From the NCBI GenBank assembly GCA_007119795.1, contig SKOZ01000081.1, forward strand, positions 1 through 15,866: a stretch of DNA of 15,866 nucleotides, in the 5' to 3' direction. This document shows, one piece after another, positions 6,497 to 14,897 of the stretch. Position 1 is the first letter of the stretch; each line of letters opens with the position of its first letter. Below the pieces are notes generated by a model. The model was not told where the DNA came from. It made no database searches and saw only the letters and a list, made by a program, of their open reading frames with translations. Position numbers and translations under genes: made by a program. Source of the stretch: Planctomycetales bacterium (GTDB taxonomy: Bacteria > Planctomycetota > Planctomycetia > Pirellulales > Thermoguttaceae).

Positions 6497-6838
6497 ATGG
6501 ACGAACCCAGAAGCGAAGCGGGCAGGCGGCGGCATATCGTGCTCAGAGGATTGCGTGTGGCGGTTGTGCTGTTCCTCGTGGGCGGCTTCCTCGGCGCCCG
6601 GTCGCTCATCGCCCGCGGTGACCTGCCCGCGGGGTTCGGCGGCTTGGTGCTGGGATTAGGGACGCTGGTGGCGTGGATCGGGCTTCCGGCGGTGGCCCTG
6701 GTGCTCTTGCTCGGCGACGGCCGCCGGCGGATCCTCTACGCGCTCTTGCTGGCCGGGTACACGTTGCTCTTGCTGCCGCTGGGCATGGCCGTCCTTTCGG
6801 CTATTACCGTCACGCTCCGCGCTCCCGGCGGAACGTGA
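6497..6838 (+). CDS. Small membrane protein B (paralogue of the preceding gene)
   Basis: Unrecognized 113-aa hydrophobic protein, homologous to small membrane protein A. Its basic N-terminus (RRRH at 10-13) suggests an inside orientation. Hydrophobic segments follow at about 21-39, 47-72 and 79-107, which suggests three to four spans. The shared motif LLGDGRRRILYALLLAGYT lies at about 71-89, with a charged GD-x-R-x-R loop between spans. The last span is longer than in protein A, and the chain ends APGGT. A perfect AGGAGG supports the start. The gene sits 98 bp after protein A and the phosphatase follows 98 bp later. It could be a membrane anchor or partner of the downstream GTPases, but that is inference from neighbourhood only. 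Confidence 0.75.
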   Translation: MDEPRSEAGRRRHIVLRGLRVAVVLFLVGGFLGARSLIARGDLPAGFGGLVLGLGTLVAWIGLPAVALVLLLGDGRRRILYALLLAGYTLLLLPLGMAVLSAITVTLRAPGGT

Positions 6839-6852
6839 TAGCCGTGTCATCG

Positions 6853-6871
6853 GTCCGCCGCGTCGGCGGAC
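6853..6871 (+). repeat. Hairpin copy 2, after small membrane protein B
   Basis: GTCCGCCG, loop CGT, CGGCGGAC: a perfect 8-bp stem 14 nt after the stop codon. Compared with copy 1 at 6415-6433, the one stem difference (C for T) changes a G-U pair to G-C, so pairing is kept. It lies between protein B and the phosphatase. No T-run follows, so simple intrinsic termination is not indicated. Confidence 0.6.
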
Positions 6872-6936
6872 ACGCGAACCGCAGGGTGGACGACAGCCTC
6901 CACCGGCCGCTTCGAACGTTCACGAGAGGAAGGAAC

Positions 6937-7395
6937 GTGTATCAGGCCGCACCCCATCTCTGGATCGGGCCGCAAGCGGATGCGCGCCGGCCCGACATGC
7001 TGTTCGCCGAGGCGATCGAGGCCGTAGTCGATCTGGCCCCGGATGAGACGGCGCTGAATACTCCCCGCGAGGTGGTCTACCCGCGCATCCCGCTGGTCGA
7101 CGGGACGGGAAATCCGCCGTGGCGGCTGCGTGCGGCCGTCGAGGTCACGATGCGGCTGTTGACCCGTCAGGTGCCCACGCTGGTGGTGTGTGGTGCCGGG
7201 ATCAGCCGATCGGTCGCCATTGCTGCCGCGGCCCTCTCCCACGTGAGCCGTTCCGCTCCGCCGGCATGCCTGGAACGGTTGGCCAGGCGACATGCCGTGG
7301 ATGTTTCTCCGGGGCTCTGGACCGCAGTGCTGGCGGCTCTTGCCGATGCCGAAGAGAAACCGGAAGCGTTCGGGTCCAGCGATCAAACGTCTTAA
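6937..7395 (+). CDS. Dual-specificity / tyrosine-type cysteine phosphatase
   Basis: Small protein phosphatase of the cysteine-dependent superfamily (152 aa). The signature loop is LVVCGAGISRSVAIAAAAL (82-100). In it C85-x5-R91 is the catalytic Cys/Arg pair and S92 follows the arginine as usual. D55 in IPLVDGTGN is the probable general acid. The usual histidine before the cysteine (HCx5R) is valine here. The protein begins MYQAAPHLWIGPQ, a typical opening for compact atypical dual-specificity phosphatases. The start is GTG at 6937, preceded by an AGAGGAAGGA purine run; the frame upstream is open but is antisense-like or overlaps protein B. It is cytoplasmic, with no signal peptide. The GTPase gene follows 25 bp later, so co-transcription is likely. 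Substrate (protein, nucleotide or phosphoinositide) cannot be told from sequence. Confidence 0.82.
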   Translation: MYQAAPHLWIGPQADARRPDMLFAEAIEAVVDLAPDETALNTPREVVYPRIPLVDGTGNPPWRLRAAVEVTMRLLTRQVPTLVVCGAGISRSVAIAAAALSHVSRSAPPACLERLARRHAVDVSPGLWTAVLAALADAEEKPEAFGSSDQTS

Positions 7396-7420
7396 AGTTC
7401 TTGGATAAGGCTGCTTCCCG

Positions 7421-8623
7421 ATGCGATTCTGGGATCTGTTCCGTTCCGCCGGGTCAAGCGACGGTATTCTTTCCCCCGAGGAGTTCGATGCGCGCTGCGA
7501 CGAGCTCATTCGCCGCACGCCTCCACCCACGTTTTGGCTTCTTGGCAAGACGGGCAGCGGCAAGAGCTCGCTGGTGCGGTATCTGACGGGGGCCGGCGAT
7601 GTCGAAATCGGCCGCGGCTTCCGGCCCTGCACCCGCTACAGCCGCCAGTACGACTACCCCTCGCCGCAAAACCCCTTGCTGCGGTTCCTCGATACCCGCG
7701 GGCTCGGCGAGTTGGACTACGACCCCACGGAAGACGTGGAACGCTTCCACGACGCCGCCCATGCCCTGATCGTCACCGTGCGACTCTTGGATTCGGCCCA
7801 AGAGGCCGTCGTCGTCCCTCTGCGCCGAACCCGCCGCGATCGGCCCGACCGCCCCGTCCTCTTGGCCGTCACTTGTCTGCACGATGCCTACCCGCAAACG
7901 CCCCATCCGCCCTACCCCTTTTCGGAATCGCTCGATCCGCCCCTTCTGCCCGAAGCGGTCCGCCGGCCGCTCGTCGAACACCGCCGCCGCTTCGAGGGGG
8001 TCGTCGACGCCGTCGTCCCGATCGACCTGACTCGGCCGGAAGACGGCTTCACGCCCACCGACTACGGCGGCGACCTGCTGCGGACCACGCTGCACGATCT
8101 CCTGCCCGAGGCTTACCGCACTGCGCTCCGCCAGGTCCGCGAGACCGTCGCGGGCCTGAAGGACCTTCACCGGCGGCAGGCCATGCCCCACGTGCTGGGT
8201 GCGGCCCGTCTGGCCGCGGTGGCCTCGGGAGCATCGTGGATTCCTTATGCCGATATTCCCATCGTCGTCGGAATCCAGATGCGGATGGTGGCGCGCATCG
8301 CCGCCATCTATCGGCAGGAAGTGGGGATGACGACGTTCTTGCAGATGGCCGCCGCCGCCGGAGGCGGTTTTGTCGTCCGCCAGGCGCTCCGCAGCTCGCT
8401 GAAATGGATCCCCCTAGCCGGCACCGCCGCCGGCAACCTCCTGGCGATGCCGCTCGCCTACGCCTACACCTATGCCCTCGGACAGGCATGCTGCTGGTAC
8501 TTCGCCGAGCTCCGCGCCGGTCACGAGCCGAGCACCTCCGAACTGGCCCGCGTCCTGCGGGAGGCCCATGCGGAGGCCGATTCGCTCTTCCGCTTCGGTA
8601 AGATCCGCGAGAACCGCCCATGA
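7421..8623 (+). CDS. P-loop GTPase with hydrophobic C-terminal domain (DUF697/YcjF-like)
   Basis: 400-aa predicted GTPase. The G1/P-loop is LLGKTGSGKSSLVRYL (40-55), a switch I region with PCTRYSR lies at 69-75, and G3 is FLDTRGLGE (89-97). After strand 4 the motif TCLHD (151-155) replaces the canonical G4 NKxD, so guanine specificity is uncertain. The C-terminal half (about 255-365) has amphipathic and hydrophobic helices including SWIPYADIPIVVGIQMRMV (272-290) and GTAAGNLLAMPLAYAYTYAL (334-353). This matches the DUF697 domain that attaches YcjF-type GTPases to the membrane. Start ATG at 7421 has a weak GGATAAGG upstream. The stop overlaps the next gene's start as ATGA, a sign of translational coupling. 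It is likely to act as a heteropair with the downstream GTPase at the cytoplasmic membrane; its cellular role is unknown. Confidence 0.82.
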   Translation: MRFWDLFRSAGSSDGILSPEEFDARCDELIRRTPPPTFWLLGKTGSGKSSLVRYLTGAGDVEIGRGFRPCTRYSRQYDYPSPQNPLLRFLDTRGLGELDYDPTEDVERFHDAAHALIVTVRLLDSAQEAVVVPLRRTRRDRPDRPVLLAVTCLHDAYPQTPHPPYPFSESLDPPLLPEAVRRPLVEHRRRFEGVVDAVVPIDLTRPEDGFTPTDYGGDLLRTTLHDLLPEAYRTALRQVRETVAGLKDLHRRQAMPHVLGAARLAAVASGASWIPYADIPIVVGIQMRMVARIAAIYRQEVGMTTFLQMAAAAGGGFVVRQALRSSLKWIPLAGTAAGNLLAMPLAYAYTYALGQACCWYFAELRAGHEPSTSELARVLREAHAEADSLFRFGKIRENRP

Positions 8624-10230
8624 CCATGCCCTACCGCATCATCTTCTGGATGCTGCTCGTTCTGCCCGTGGCGCTGGCATTGGGCGCGCCCGCCGCACTC
8701 TATCTTTGGGAGCACCCGCGGATGCTCCTCTGGGTCTGGCTGCCGGTGGTTCTGGGTTGGCTTTTGGCTGTCGGCCTGAAGGTTTTCGTGCGCCGCCGCG
8801 GGCAGGCGGGGGTCTTCGGAGCCCCCCAAGTCCAGGAGCAGGCGCACTGGACCGATCGCGACCGCCGCGCCTGGCACCGGGTCACCGCCCGCGCCGAACG
8901 GGTCGGACACCTGCCGGGCGACGAGTACCTGAAGGCGGAGGTGTATCTGAAGTGCCTGAAGGAAATGGCCGTCGAGCTGGCGAACCACTACCATCCCGGC
9001 GAGACCGACCCGGTCAACTCGTTGACCATTCCCGAGATCCTGGCCGCCGCCGAGCTGGCCGTCCGCGACGTGAGCCGGCTCATCGATCAGTACGTGCCCG
9101 GCAGCCACATGCTGACCGTCGGCTGGTGGCGGCGGCTGGGGAAGCTCCCCCGCTACGTCCGCTGGGCCGGCAACGCCTGGCTGGCCCTGGGGGCCGTCTT
9201 CAACCCCCCCTATGCGGCCGCGCGCTGGGCTGCCGGGCGGCTGGGGAGCGATCCTTTGGTCCGCGAGCTCAATGCCGACCTGCGGGCGTATATGTTCCAG
9301 GCCTTCGTCCTCTCGGCGGGGAAATACCTCATCGAGGTCTACAGCCATCGCCTCCGCATCGGCGCCGACCGCTATCGCGCCCTCACCGAGCGTCCCGCCG
9401 CCGACGTCGCCGCCGAGTCCGCGCCCCATTCCCGCGTCGTCGAGCCGGCTTCTCCCGGCGAGGCCGAGCCCTTGGCCATCGCCGTGGCGGGGCAGACCGC
9501 GGCCGGCAAGTCGAGCCTCATCCAAGCACTGGTCGGCGAGGCCCGCGTGGAAGTCGATCGGCTACCCGGCCACGGCCGGGTCCGCCGCCACCGGGTCCAG
9601 TTCCAGAGCGGCGGGCCGCCGCTGGCGCTGCTCGAGATTCCCGCCTACGGCCGCGACGACGGCAACGCCGCACTCGCCGCGGCCCTGGCTGCCACCGAGT
9701 CGGCGGCCATGCTGCTGCTGGCCGTCGACGCCACCACACCGGCTCGCCAGGCCGACCGCGCCTTCCTCAACGCCCTCGAGCAGCGATCGGCCGAGCGGCT
9801 GGACCACGTTCCCCCTCCCATCGTTGCCGTGCTCACGCACATCGATCTGCTGCCCCCGCCGCTGGAATGGAGCCCCCCCTATGCCGGGTGGCTGGAGACC
9901 TCCTCGCGGCGGCCCAAGGAGCAAAACATCCGCGAGGCGGTGGCGTACACCGCCGAGGCCTTCGGCGATACCGTCGCCCGGGTCGTCCCCGTGGCCGCCG
10001 ACGTGGGCCGCGGACGGATTTATGGGATCGACGAATGGTTGTTGCCCGCCTGCCTCGAGCTCTTACCGCAGGCCCAGGCCCGGCAACTCGTCGGTGCTAT
10101 CCACACCGAGGCCGGCAAGGGGCGGTGGAGCCGTCTTTGGGGACAGTCCCGCCGTGCCGCCGCGCTCCTGGCCCGCTTTGGCTGGCGCGGCCCTACGGCC
10201 GTGATCCGTGAGACGCGCGATCGCAAGTAG
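8620..10230 (+). CDS. Membrane-anchored P-loop GTPase with divergent switch motifs
   Basis: 536-aa predicted GTPase of different layout from its neighbour. Two N-terminal membrane helices (about 7-28 and 34-56) are followed by a long helical region (75-250) and then the G domain (285-470). The P-loop is VAGQTAAGKSSLIQAL (289-304). At the G3 position the normal DxxG is replaced by EIPAYG (339-344), and G4 reads VLTHIDLLPP (404-413), a THID variant of TKxD. The C-terminal portion (480-536) is basic. The ATG overlaps the upstream stop (ATGA); an alternative ATG lies two codons later at 8626. The divergent G3 suggests slow or no GTP hydrolysis, or nucleotide-dependent assembly rather than switching. 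It is the last gene of the co-directional run that begins with the small membrane proteins. I do not recognize a named family beyond GTPase-domain protein. Confidence 0.8.
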   Translation: MTMPYRIIFWMLLVLPVALALGAPAALYLWEHPRMLLWVWLPVVLGWLLAVGLKVFVRRRGQAGVFGAPQVQEQAHWTDRDRRAWHRVTARAERVGHLPGDEYLKAEVYLKCLKEMAVELANHYHPGETDPVNSLTIPEILAAAELAVRDVSRLIDQYVPGSHMLTVGWWRRLGKLPRYVRWAGNAWLALGAVFNPPYAAARWAAGRLGSDPLVRELNADLRAYMFQAFVLSAGKYLIEVYSHRLRIGADRYRALTERPAADVAAESAPHSRVVEPASPGEAEPLAIAVAGQTAAGKSSLIQALVGEARVEVDRLPGHGRVRRHRVQFQSGGPPLALLEIPAYGRDDGNAALAAALAATESAAMLLLAVDATTPARQADRAFLNALEQRSAERLDHVPPPIVAVLTHIDLLPPPLEWSPPYAGWLETSSRRPKEQNIREAVAYTAEAFGDTVARVVPVAADVGRGRIYGIDEWLLPACLELLPQAQARQLVGAIHTEAGKGRWSRLWGQSRRAAALLARFGWRGPTAVIRETRDRK

Positions 10231-10263
10231 GCAGCGTCTCCGGCCGTACCGATGCGCCCAGGA

Positions 10264-10279
10264 GCGGCCGATGGGCCGC
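10264..10279 (+). terminator. Candidate hairpin after the GTPase operon
   Basis: GCGGCC, loop GATG, GGCCGC: a perfect 6-bp stem 33 nt after the GTPase stop codon. No T-run follows, so this is only a possible transcript end or a chance GC palindrome. Confidence 0.25.
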
Positions 10280-10341
10280 GGGCAACGCCGCCCCAGCGCA
10301 TCCCACGTGGCGGACGGTAGAAAACCACGGCTCTCGATACT

Positions 10342-10347
10342 TATACT
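10342..10347 (+). promoter_or_regulatory. Candidate -10 element for the PQQ-repeat gene
   Basis: TATACT (5 of 6 matches to the -10 consensus) lies in a short AT-rich island (TACTTATACTGGTAGG), about 85 nt before the ATG at 10432. No good -35 is seen 17 nt upstream, so confidence is limited. Confidence 0.35.
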
Positions 10348-10431
10348 GGTAGGTTACGAAAAGGGCGGCGGTGAATCTGCCGTGCCGCCGAGATATCCCG
10401 GAAGTGTCCCCTGAGGAGCCTGCTGCCGACC

Positions 10432-11790
10432 ATGCCGACACCACGACCGCACATCGCCTCCCTCCCGTTGGCGCGCGGCTCCTTCTGCCGCCCGCTCCTC
10501 CCCTTCTTCGCCCTGGCCGCGCTCCTTGCCGCCACCAGCCTGGAGACGGCGCAGGCCGAGGACTGGCCGCAGTGGCGAGGCGCAAACCGCGACGGCATTT
10601 GGCGGGAGACGGGAATCGTCGACTGTTTCGCGGGCGACGAGATCGCCGTCCGCTGGCGGGCGCCGCTCTCGAACGGCTACAGTGGTCCTACGGTCGCCGA
10701 CGGGCGGGTCTTTGTCACCGACCTGGTGCGCGAGCCCGAGAGGGAACGTCTCCTGGCCTTCGACTTCGAAGACGGCCGCCTCCTCTGGAGCCGCACCTGG
10801 GCGGTCGACTACGGCACCGTCAGTCATCCCAACGGTCCGCGAGCTTCGGTCACCGTCGACGAGGGCCGTGCCTATGCCCTGGGGACGGTGGGGCACCTCG
10901 TCTGTTGCGACGCGGCCACGGGTGAAGTCCTCTGGGCCCGCGACATGAGGCAGGACTTCGCCGCCCGCGTCCCTCTCTGGGGCATCGCCGCGGCGCCGCT
11001 GGTGGAGGACGACCTCCTCATCGTGCATATCGGCGGCGCGCCGGACGCCTGTATCGTGGCCCTGGACAAGGTCAGCGGCGAGGTCCGATGGACGGCGCTG
11101 GAGGACGATCCGGCTTACTCGGCGCCAATCGTCATCGAGCAGGCCGGGCAGCGAGTGCTCGTCTGCTGGACGGCAGCCCGCGTGGCCGGGCTCGACCCGG
11201 CGACGGGTGAGCTCCTCTGGGACCACCCCTTCGTACCCCGCCGCTGGATCGACCAGATCATCACCCCTGCCGTCCACGAAGATTACCTCTTCGTGAGCAC
11301 CTTCGGCGACGGCTCGCTGATGCTTCGCCTCCTGCCGGACCGGCTCGAGGTAGAGAAGCTGTGGCGCCGCATGGGCACCACCGAGCGGAATACCGACGGC
11401 CTGCACATCCAGATGGGCAACCCCGTCTTCTTCGACGGCTGTATCTTCGGCGTCGACAGCTACGGCCAGTTCCGCTGCCTGGACGCCGATACCGGCGAGC
11501 GCATCTGGGAAGACACCACCGTCACTTCCCAGCTCCGCTGGGGCTCAGCCCATATGGTGACCCACGGCGAGCGCGCCTGGATCTTCAACGACACGGGCGA
11601 GCTGATCATCGCACGCCTCAGCCGAGAAGGCTACGAGGAGATTTCCCGCGCCCGCCTCATCGAGCCGACGCAAGGCCAGCTCGACCGGGGGCAGGGCGTC
11701 ACCTGGTCGCATCCGGCCTTTGCCCACCGCCACGTCCTCGTCCGCAACGACCACGAGCTCGTCTCCGCCAGCCTGGCTGCGGAACCGTAA
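10432..11790 (+). CDS. Secreted PQQ-binding-like beta-propeller repeat protein
   Basis: 452-aa exported protein of the PQQ-like beta-propeller superfamily. The N-terminus has a long polar n-region and a hydrophobic core (LLPFFALAALLAATS, 22-36), with likely signal-peptidase cleavage after AQA at 40-42. The mature chain opens with EDWPQWRGANRDG (43-55), typical of planctomycetal proteins in this family. Propeller blades are marked by repeating W-motifs such as DFEDGRLLWSRTW (about 111-123), DAATGEVLWARDM (about 160-172), DKVSGEVRWTALE, DPATGELLWDHPF and DADTGERIWEDTT. This is consistent with about seven to eight blades. These proteins are periplasmic or surface scaffolds and rarely true quinoprotein enzymes; a PQQ-dependent dehydrogenase active site is not evident. 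GAGGAG lies 13 nt before the ATG, a weak site. It is convergent with the Gfo/Idh/MocA gene. Confidence 0.85.
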   Translation: MPTPRPHIASLPLARGSFCRPLLPFFALAALLAATSLETAQAEDWPQWRGANRDGIWRETGIVDCFAGDEIAVRWRAPLSNGYSGPTVADGRVFVTDLVREPERERLLAFDFEDGRLLWSRTWAVDYGTVSHPNGPRASVTVDEGRAYALGTVGHLVCCDAATGEVLWARDMRQDFAARVPLWGIAAAPLVEDDLLIVHIGGAPDACIVALDKVSGEVRWTALEDDPAYSAPIVIEQAGQRVLVCWTAARVAGLDPATGELLWDHPFVPRRWIDQIITPAVHEDYLFVSTFGDGSLMLRLLPDRLEVEKLWRRMGTTERNTDGLHIQMGNPVFFDGCIFGVDSYGQFRCLDADTGERIWEDTTVTSQLRWGSAHMVTHGERAWIFNDTGELIIARLSREGYEEISRARLIEPTQGQLDRGQGVTWSHPAFAHRHVLVRNDHELVSASLAAEP

Positions 11791-11870
11791 ACGGGCTCAC
11801 CGAGTATGCGGTCCGATCCGGCGAGAGGGGTCCTCCAAGCCAATCCCGGCAGCGAGGTCGGTGAGCTGGC

Positions 11871-11892
11871 AGTCGCCCTCGGCCAGGCGACT
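11871..11892. terminator. Candidate bidirectional hairpin between convergent genes
   Basis: AGTCGCC and GGCGACT form a perfect 7-bp stem with an 8-nt loop. It lies in the 132-bp gap between the ends of the PQQ-repeat gene and the Gfo/Idh/MocA gene, where both transcripts must stop. T-runs are lacking on both sides, so support comes mainly from position. Confidence 0.35.
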
Positions 11893-11922
11893 CCTCTCCG
11901 GTTCAGGGCCGGTAGGGAACCC

Positions 11923-13302
11923 CTACAGCTCCCATCCCCCACGGTAGGCGCGGTGCAGGGCCGCGTCGGCCTCGGCATGGTTGGTGATGCGGCAGGCCTG
12001 CGGGTCGAAGTCGAGGGTGCCGGGAAACTGGGTGGCCACGTTGCCCAGCATGAGCATCTCGGTGAGGGGGCCCGAGTAGTCGAAGTTCGAGAATGCCGGC
12101 GGGCCGCCCCGGCAGGCCTCGAACCACTCCCGCTCGTGTCCGGGGGAACGGGGCAGCTCGGATGGCGGGGGCGCGGAGTCGCGAAAGCGGTCTTCGGGCA
12201 GGAGGCGGTAGCGGGTATTGTGCTCGTTGGCGTTGAGGCTCCCTTCCGCGCCCACGATGAGCGTCCCGGCCCAGTCGCGCCACTTCATCTCTCCCTTATC
12301 CCCCCAGTCGAGCCCCTCACCCATCCGCTCCTCCAGCAAATCGCGCGAGCCCGGGGCATGGCCGTTGTGCCAGGTGACGGTGATCGGCGGCCAGCCGGGC
12401 CGCGCGGGGACGTGCCAGCGGACGACTTCCCACTGCGGGAATGAGAGGCGGTTGACCGCCTCGACCTCGGCCTCGACGCGGATCGGCTCCGGTTCCGCAT
12501 CGCCGGGCGGGTCTTGCCAGAGGGCGTCGACCTCGAGGGCCATGAAGGCCAGATTGGCGCTGTGGGTGGCCCAGTTGCCGAGTTGCCCGGTGCCGAAGTC
12601 CCGCCAGAGGTTCCGCTGCATCCAGAGGGGGTGGTAGGGGCGGAACGCCGCCGGCCCCAGCCAGAGGTCCCAATGGAGGTGCTCCGGTACGTCGTAGTCG
12701 CCTGCGGGCGGCTCGCGGCGGTTTGCTCCGCCGCCGTTGTTCCAGACGTGCACCTCGCGGATCGCGCCGAGGTGTCCGCCGCGGATGATCCCCACCGCCT
12801 CGCGGAACGGTCCGGAGGCCGTCCCCTGGTTGCCCATCTGCGTGGCCACGCCCGTCGTGCGGGCCAGATCGCGGAGGATCCGCGACTCGCGGACGGTGTT
12901 GGTCAACGGTTTCTCGCAGAAGACGTGTTTTCCCTGTCGCATGGCCGCCGCCGAGGCCACGGCATGGGTGTGGTCGGGCGTGGAGATGATCACGGCGTCG
13001 ATCTCCTCGCACCGCTCGTCGAGCATTACGCGGAAGTCGTGATAGTAGGGAGTGCCCTCGGGCAAGTGGCGGAGCCCCGGAGCCGCGCGGAGATCGTCCA
13101 CGTCGCAGAGGGCCACCACGCGCTCCATCTGCGGAACCCTCTCGGCAAACCACCGCCCCCGCCCGCCGACGCCAATCAGGGCGACCCCCAGCTGCTCGTT
13201 GGCCGCGTAGCTCCGGGCCGAGCGGGCATTGCTGGCGATCACCATTCCGCATCCTGCCGCCGCGCGTGCCAGAAACCTTCGCCGGTTGAGATGCCCGGTC
13301 AT
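11923..13302 (-). CDS. Tat-exported Gfo/Idh/MocA family oxidoreductase
   Basis: 459-aa NAD(P)-dependent sugar- or polyol-oxidoreductase family protein. The N-terminus MTGHLNRRRFLARAAAG carries a twin-arginine motif (RRRFL, 7-11) and a hydrophobic stretch, so export by the Tat pathway is expected, probably with cleavage after SYA near 33. The Rossmann domain has GVALIGVGGRGR (39-50) and DAVIISTPDHTHA (102-114). EKPLTN at 130-135 is the family's EKP motif, with K131 as catalytic/binding lysine. GNQGTASG (158-165) and WNNGG (187-191) belong to the substrate domain, which shows the GH109-like or secreted-oxidoreductase style common in planctomycetes. The start ATG at 13302 is preceded by GGAGG with an 8-nt gap. 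No co-transcribed partner is seen. The substrate is unknown; related proteins act on sugars or polymers in the periplasm. Confidence 0.9.
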   Translation of the reverse strand: MTGHLNRRRFLARAAAGCGMVIASNARSARSYAANEQLGVALIGVGGRGRWFAERVPQMERVVALCDVDDLRAAPGLRHLPEGTPYYHDFRVMLDERCEEIDAVIISTPDHTHAVASAAAMRQGKHVFCEKPLTNTVRESRILRDLARTTGVATQMGNQGTASGPFREAVGIIRGGHLGAIREVHVWNNGGGANRREPPAGDYDVPEHLHWDLWLGPAAFRPYHPLWMQRNLWRDFGTGQLGNWATHSANLAFMALEVDALWQDPPGDAEPEPIRVEAEVEAVNRLSFPQWEVVRWHVPARPGWPPITVTWHNGHAPGSRDLLEERMGEGLDWGDKGEMKWRDWAGTLIVGAEGSLNANEHNTRYRLLPEDRFRDSAPPPSELPRSPGHEREWFEACRGGPPAFSNFDYSGPLTEMLMLGNVATQFPGTLDFDPQACRITNHAEADAALHRAYRGGWEL

Positions 13303-13520
13303 GGCGATCACCTCCACGGAAAACGTGCTTGCGAGCTGTGATTCGGCGGTCGGGAGCAGCCGACCCCCTCCCTCACGGATGGCCCGGGGGACGCGGCCGC
13401 GCACCCCGGCTGCACCGAGGGAGACGCCGTGGCGCGGAGGCCGGCCGCCGGTGGGATTACCAGCCTATCATGAACGCGCGCCTCGTACACCGGAGACGAT
13501 CGCCGAACTGCTCCTCTCCC

Positions 13521-14574
<1,054 letters not shown>

Positions 14575-14629
14575 CGCTCTGTCTAACTCGAGTTTGCCGG
14601 CAGTGGGTGGCACGCTCGGCCGTGGACCC

Positions 14630-14662
14630 TTTCGGGAATGACAGGAGGGGTCCTTCCCGAAA
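14630..14662. repeat. 9-bp inverted repeat downstream of gmd
   Basis: TTTCGGGAA (14630-14638) pairs perfectly with TTCCCGAAA (14654-14662) across a 15-nt loop. A second pair, GGACCC (14624-14629) and GGGTCC (14648-14653), directly abuts both arms in interleaved order. The two pairings therefore compete or form a knotted fold. It may act as a transcript end for gmd or be the remnant of a repeat element. Confidence 0.5.
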
Positions 14663-14701
14663 TAAGCGGGAGAGGGAACGGAGGACACCGAGGAGCAAAT
14701 C

Positions 14702-14746
14702 GGAAGGGAAAGGGACCGGCAACGCGCGCCCTCTCCCTTTTCTTCC
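14702..14746. terminator. Candidate bidirectional terminator between gmd and dxs
   Basis: The purine arm at 14702-14715 (GGAAGGGAAAGGGA) pairs with the pyrimidine arm at 14734-14746 (TCCCTTTTCTTCC). This gives about 13 bp with one bulged G and one G-U pair, around an 18-nt loop. It lies where the gmd and dxs transcripts converge. TTTT is inside the arm rather than after it, so termination in either direction is plausible but not classical. Confidence 0.45.
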
Positions 14747-14897
14747 CCGATTGCGCGGTGCTTCTGCTGTCCAATGCCGCTCTCCTGGTGGAGCGAGAAG
14801 GGCTGGCGGCCAGGTTCGCGGTGTGGCAGTGGCTGCGCAGATAGAATCTGGACATGCGTAAACTCTAACCGGACGGACCACCTGGGCCGGCGGCCGT

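Larger units (their letters stand above)
14575..14897. other. 323-bp convergent intergenic region with strong secondary structure
   Basis: No gene is supported here. Short open frames on both strands are basic or low in complexity. The stretch is rich in purine runs and holds two inverted repeats (14630-14662 and 14702-14746), plus a GGACCC/GGGTCC pair that interleaves with the first of them. The base composition of the central 14660-14715 part (A/G-rich) differs from its flanks. It lies between the converging ends of gmd and dxs. Confidence 0.5.

Noticed and set aside
5904..6497. 197-codon minus-strand open frame, His/Gln/Arg-rich
   Set aside because: It is the antisense shadow of the small hydrophobic membrane gene (Leu, Val and Ala codons read as Gln, His and Arg).
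8472..10211. Long plus-strand open frame of 579 codons overlapping the second GTPase gene
   Set aside because: Arg/Pro/Gly-rich out-of-frame reading of a GC-rich gene; the true frame has a P-loop, membrane helices and coupling to the upstream gene.
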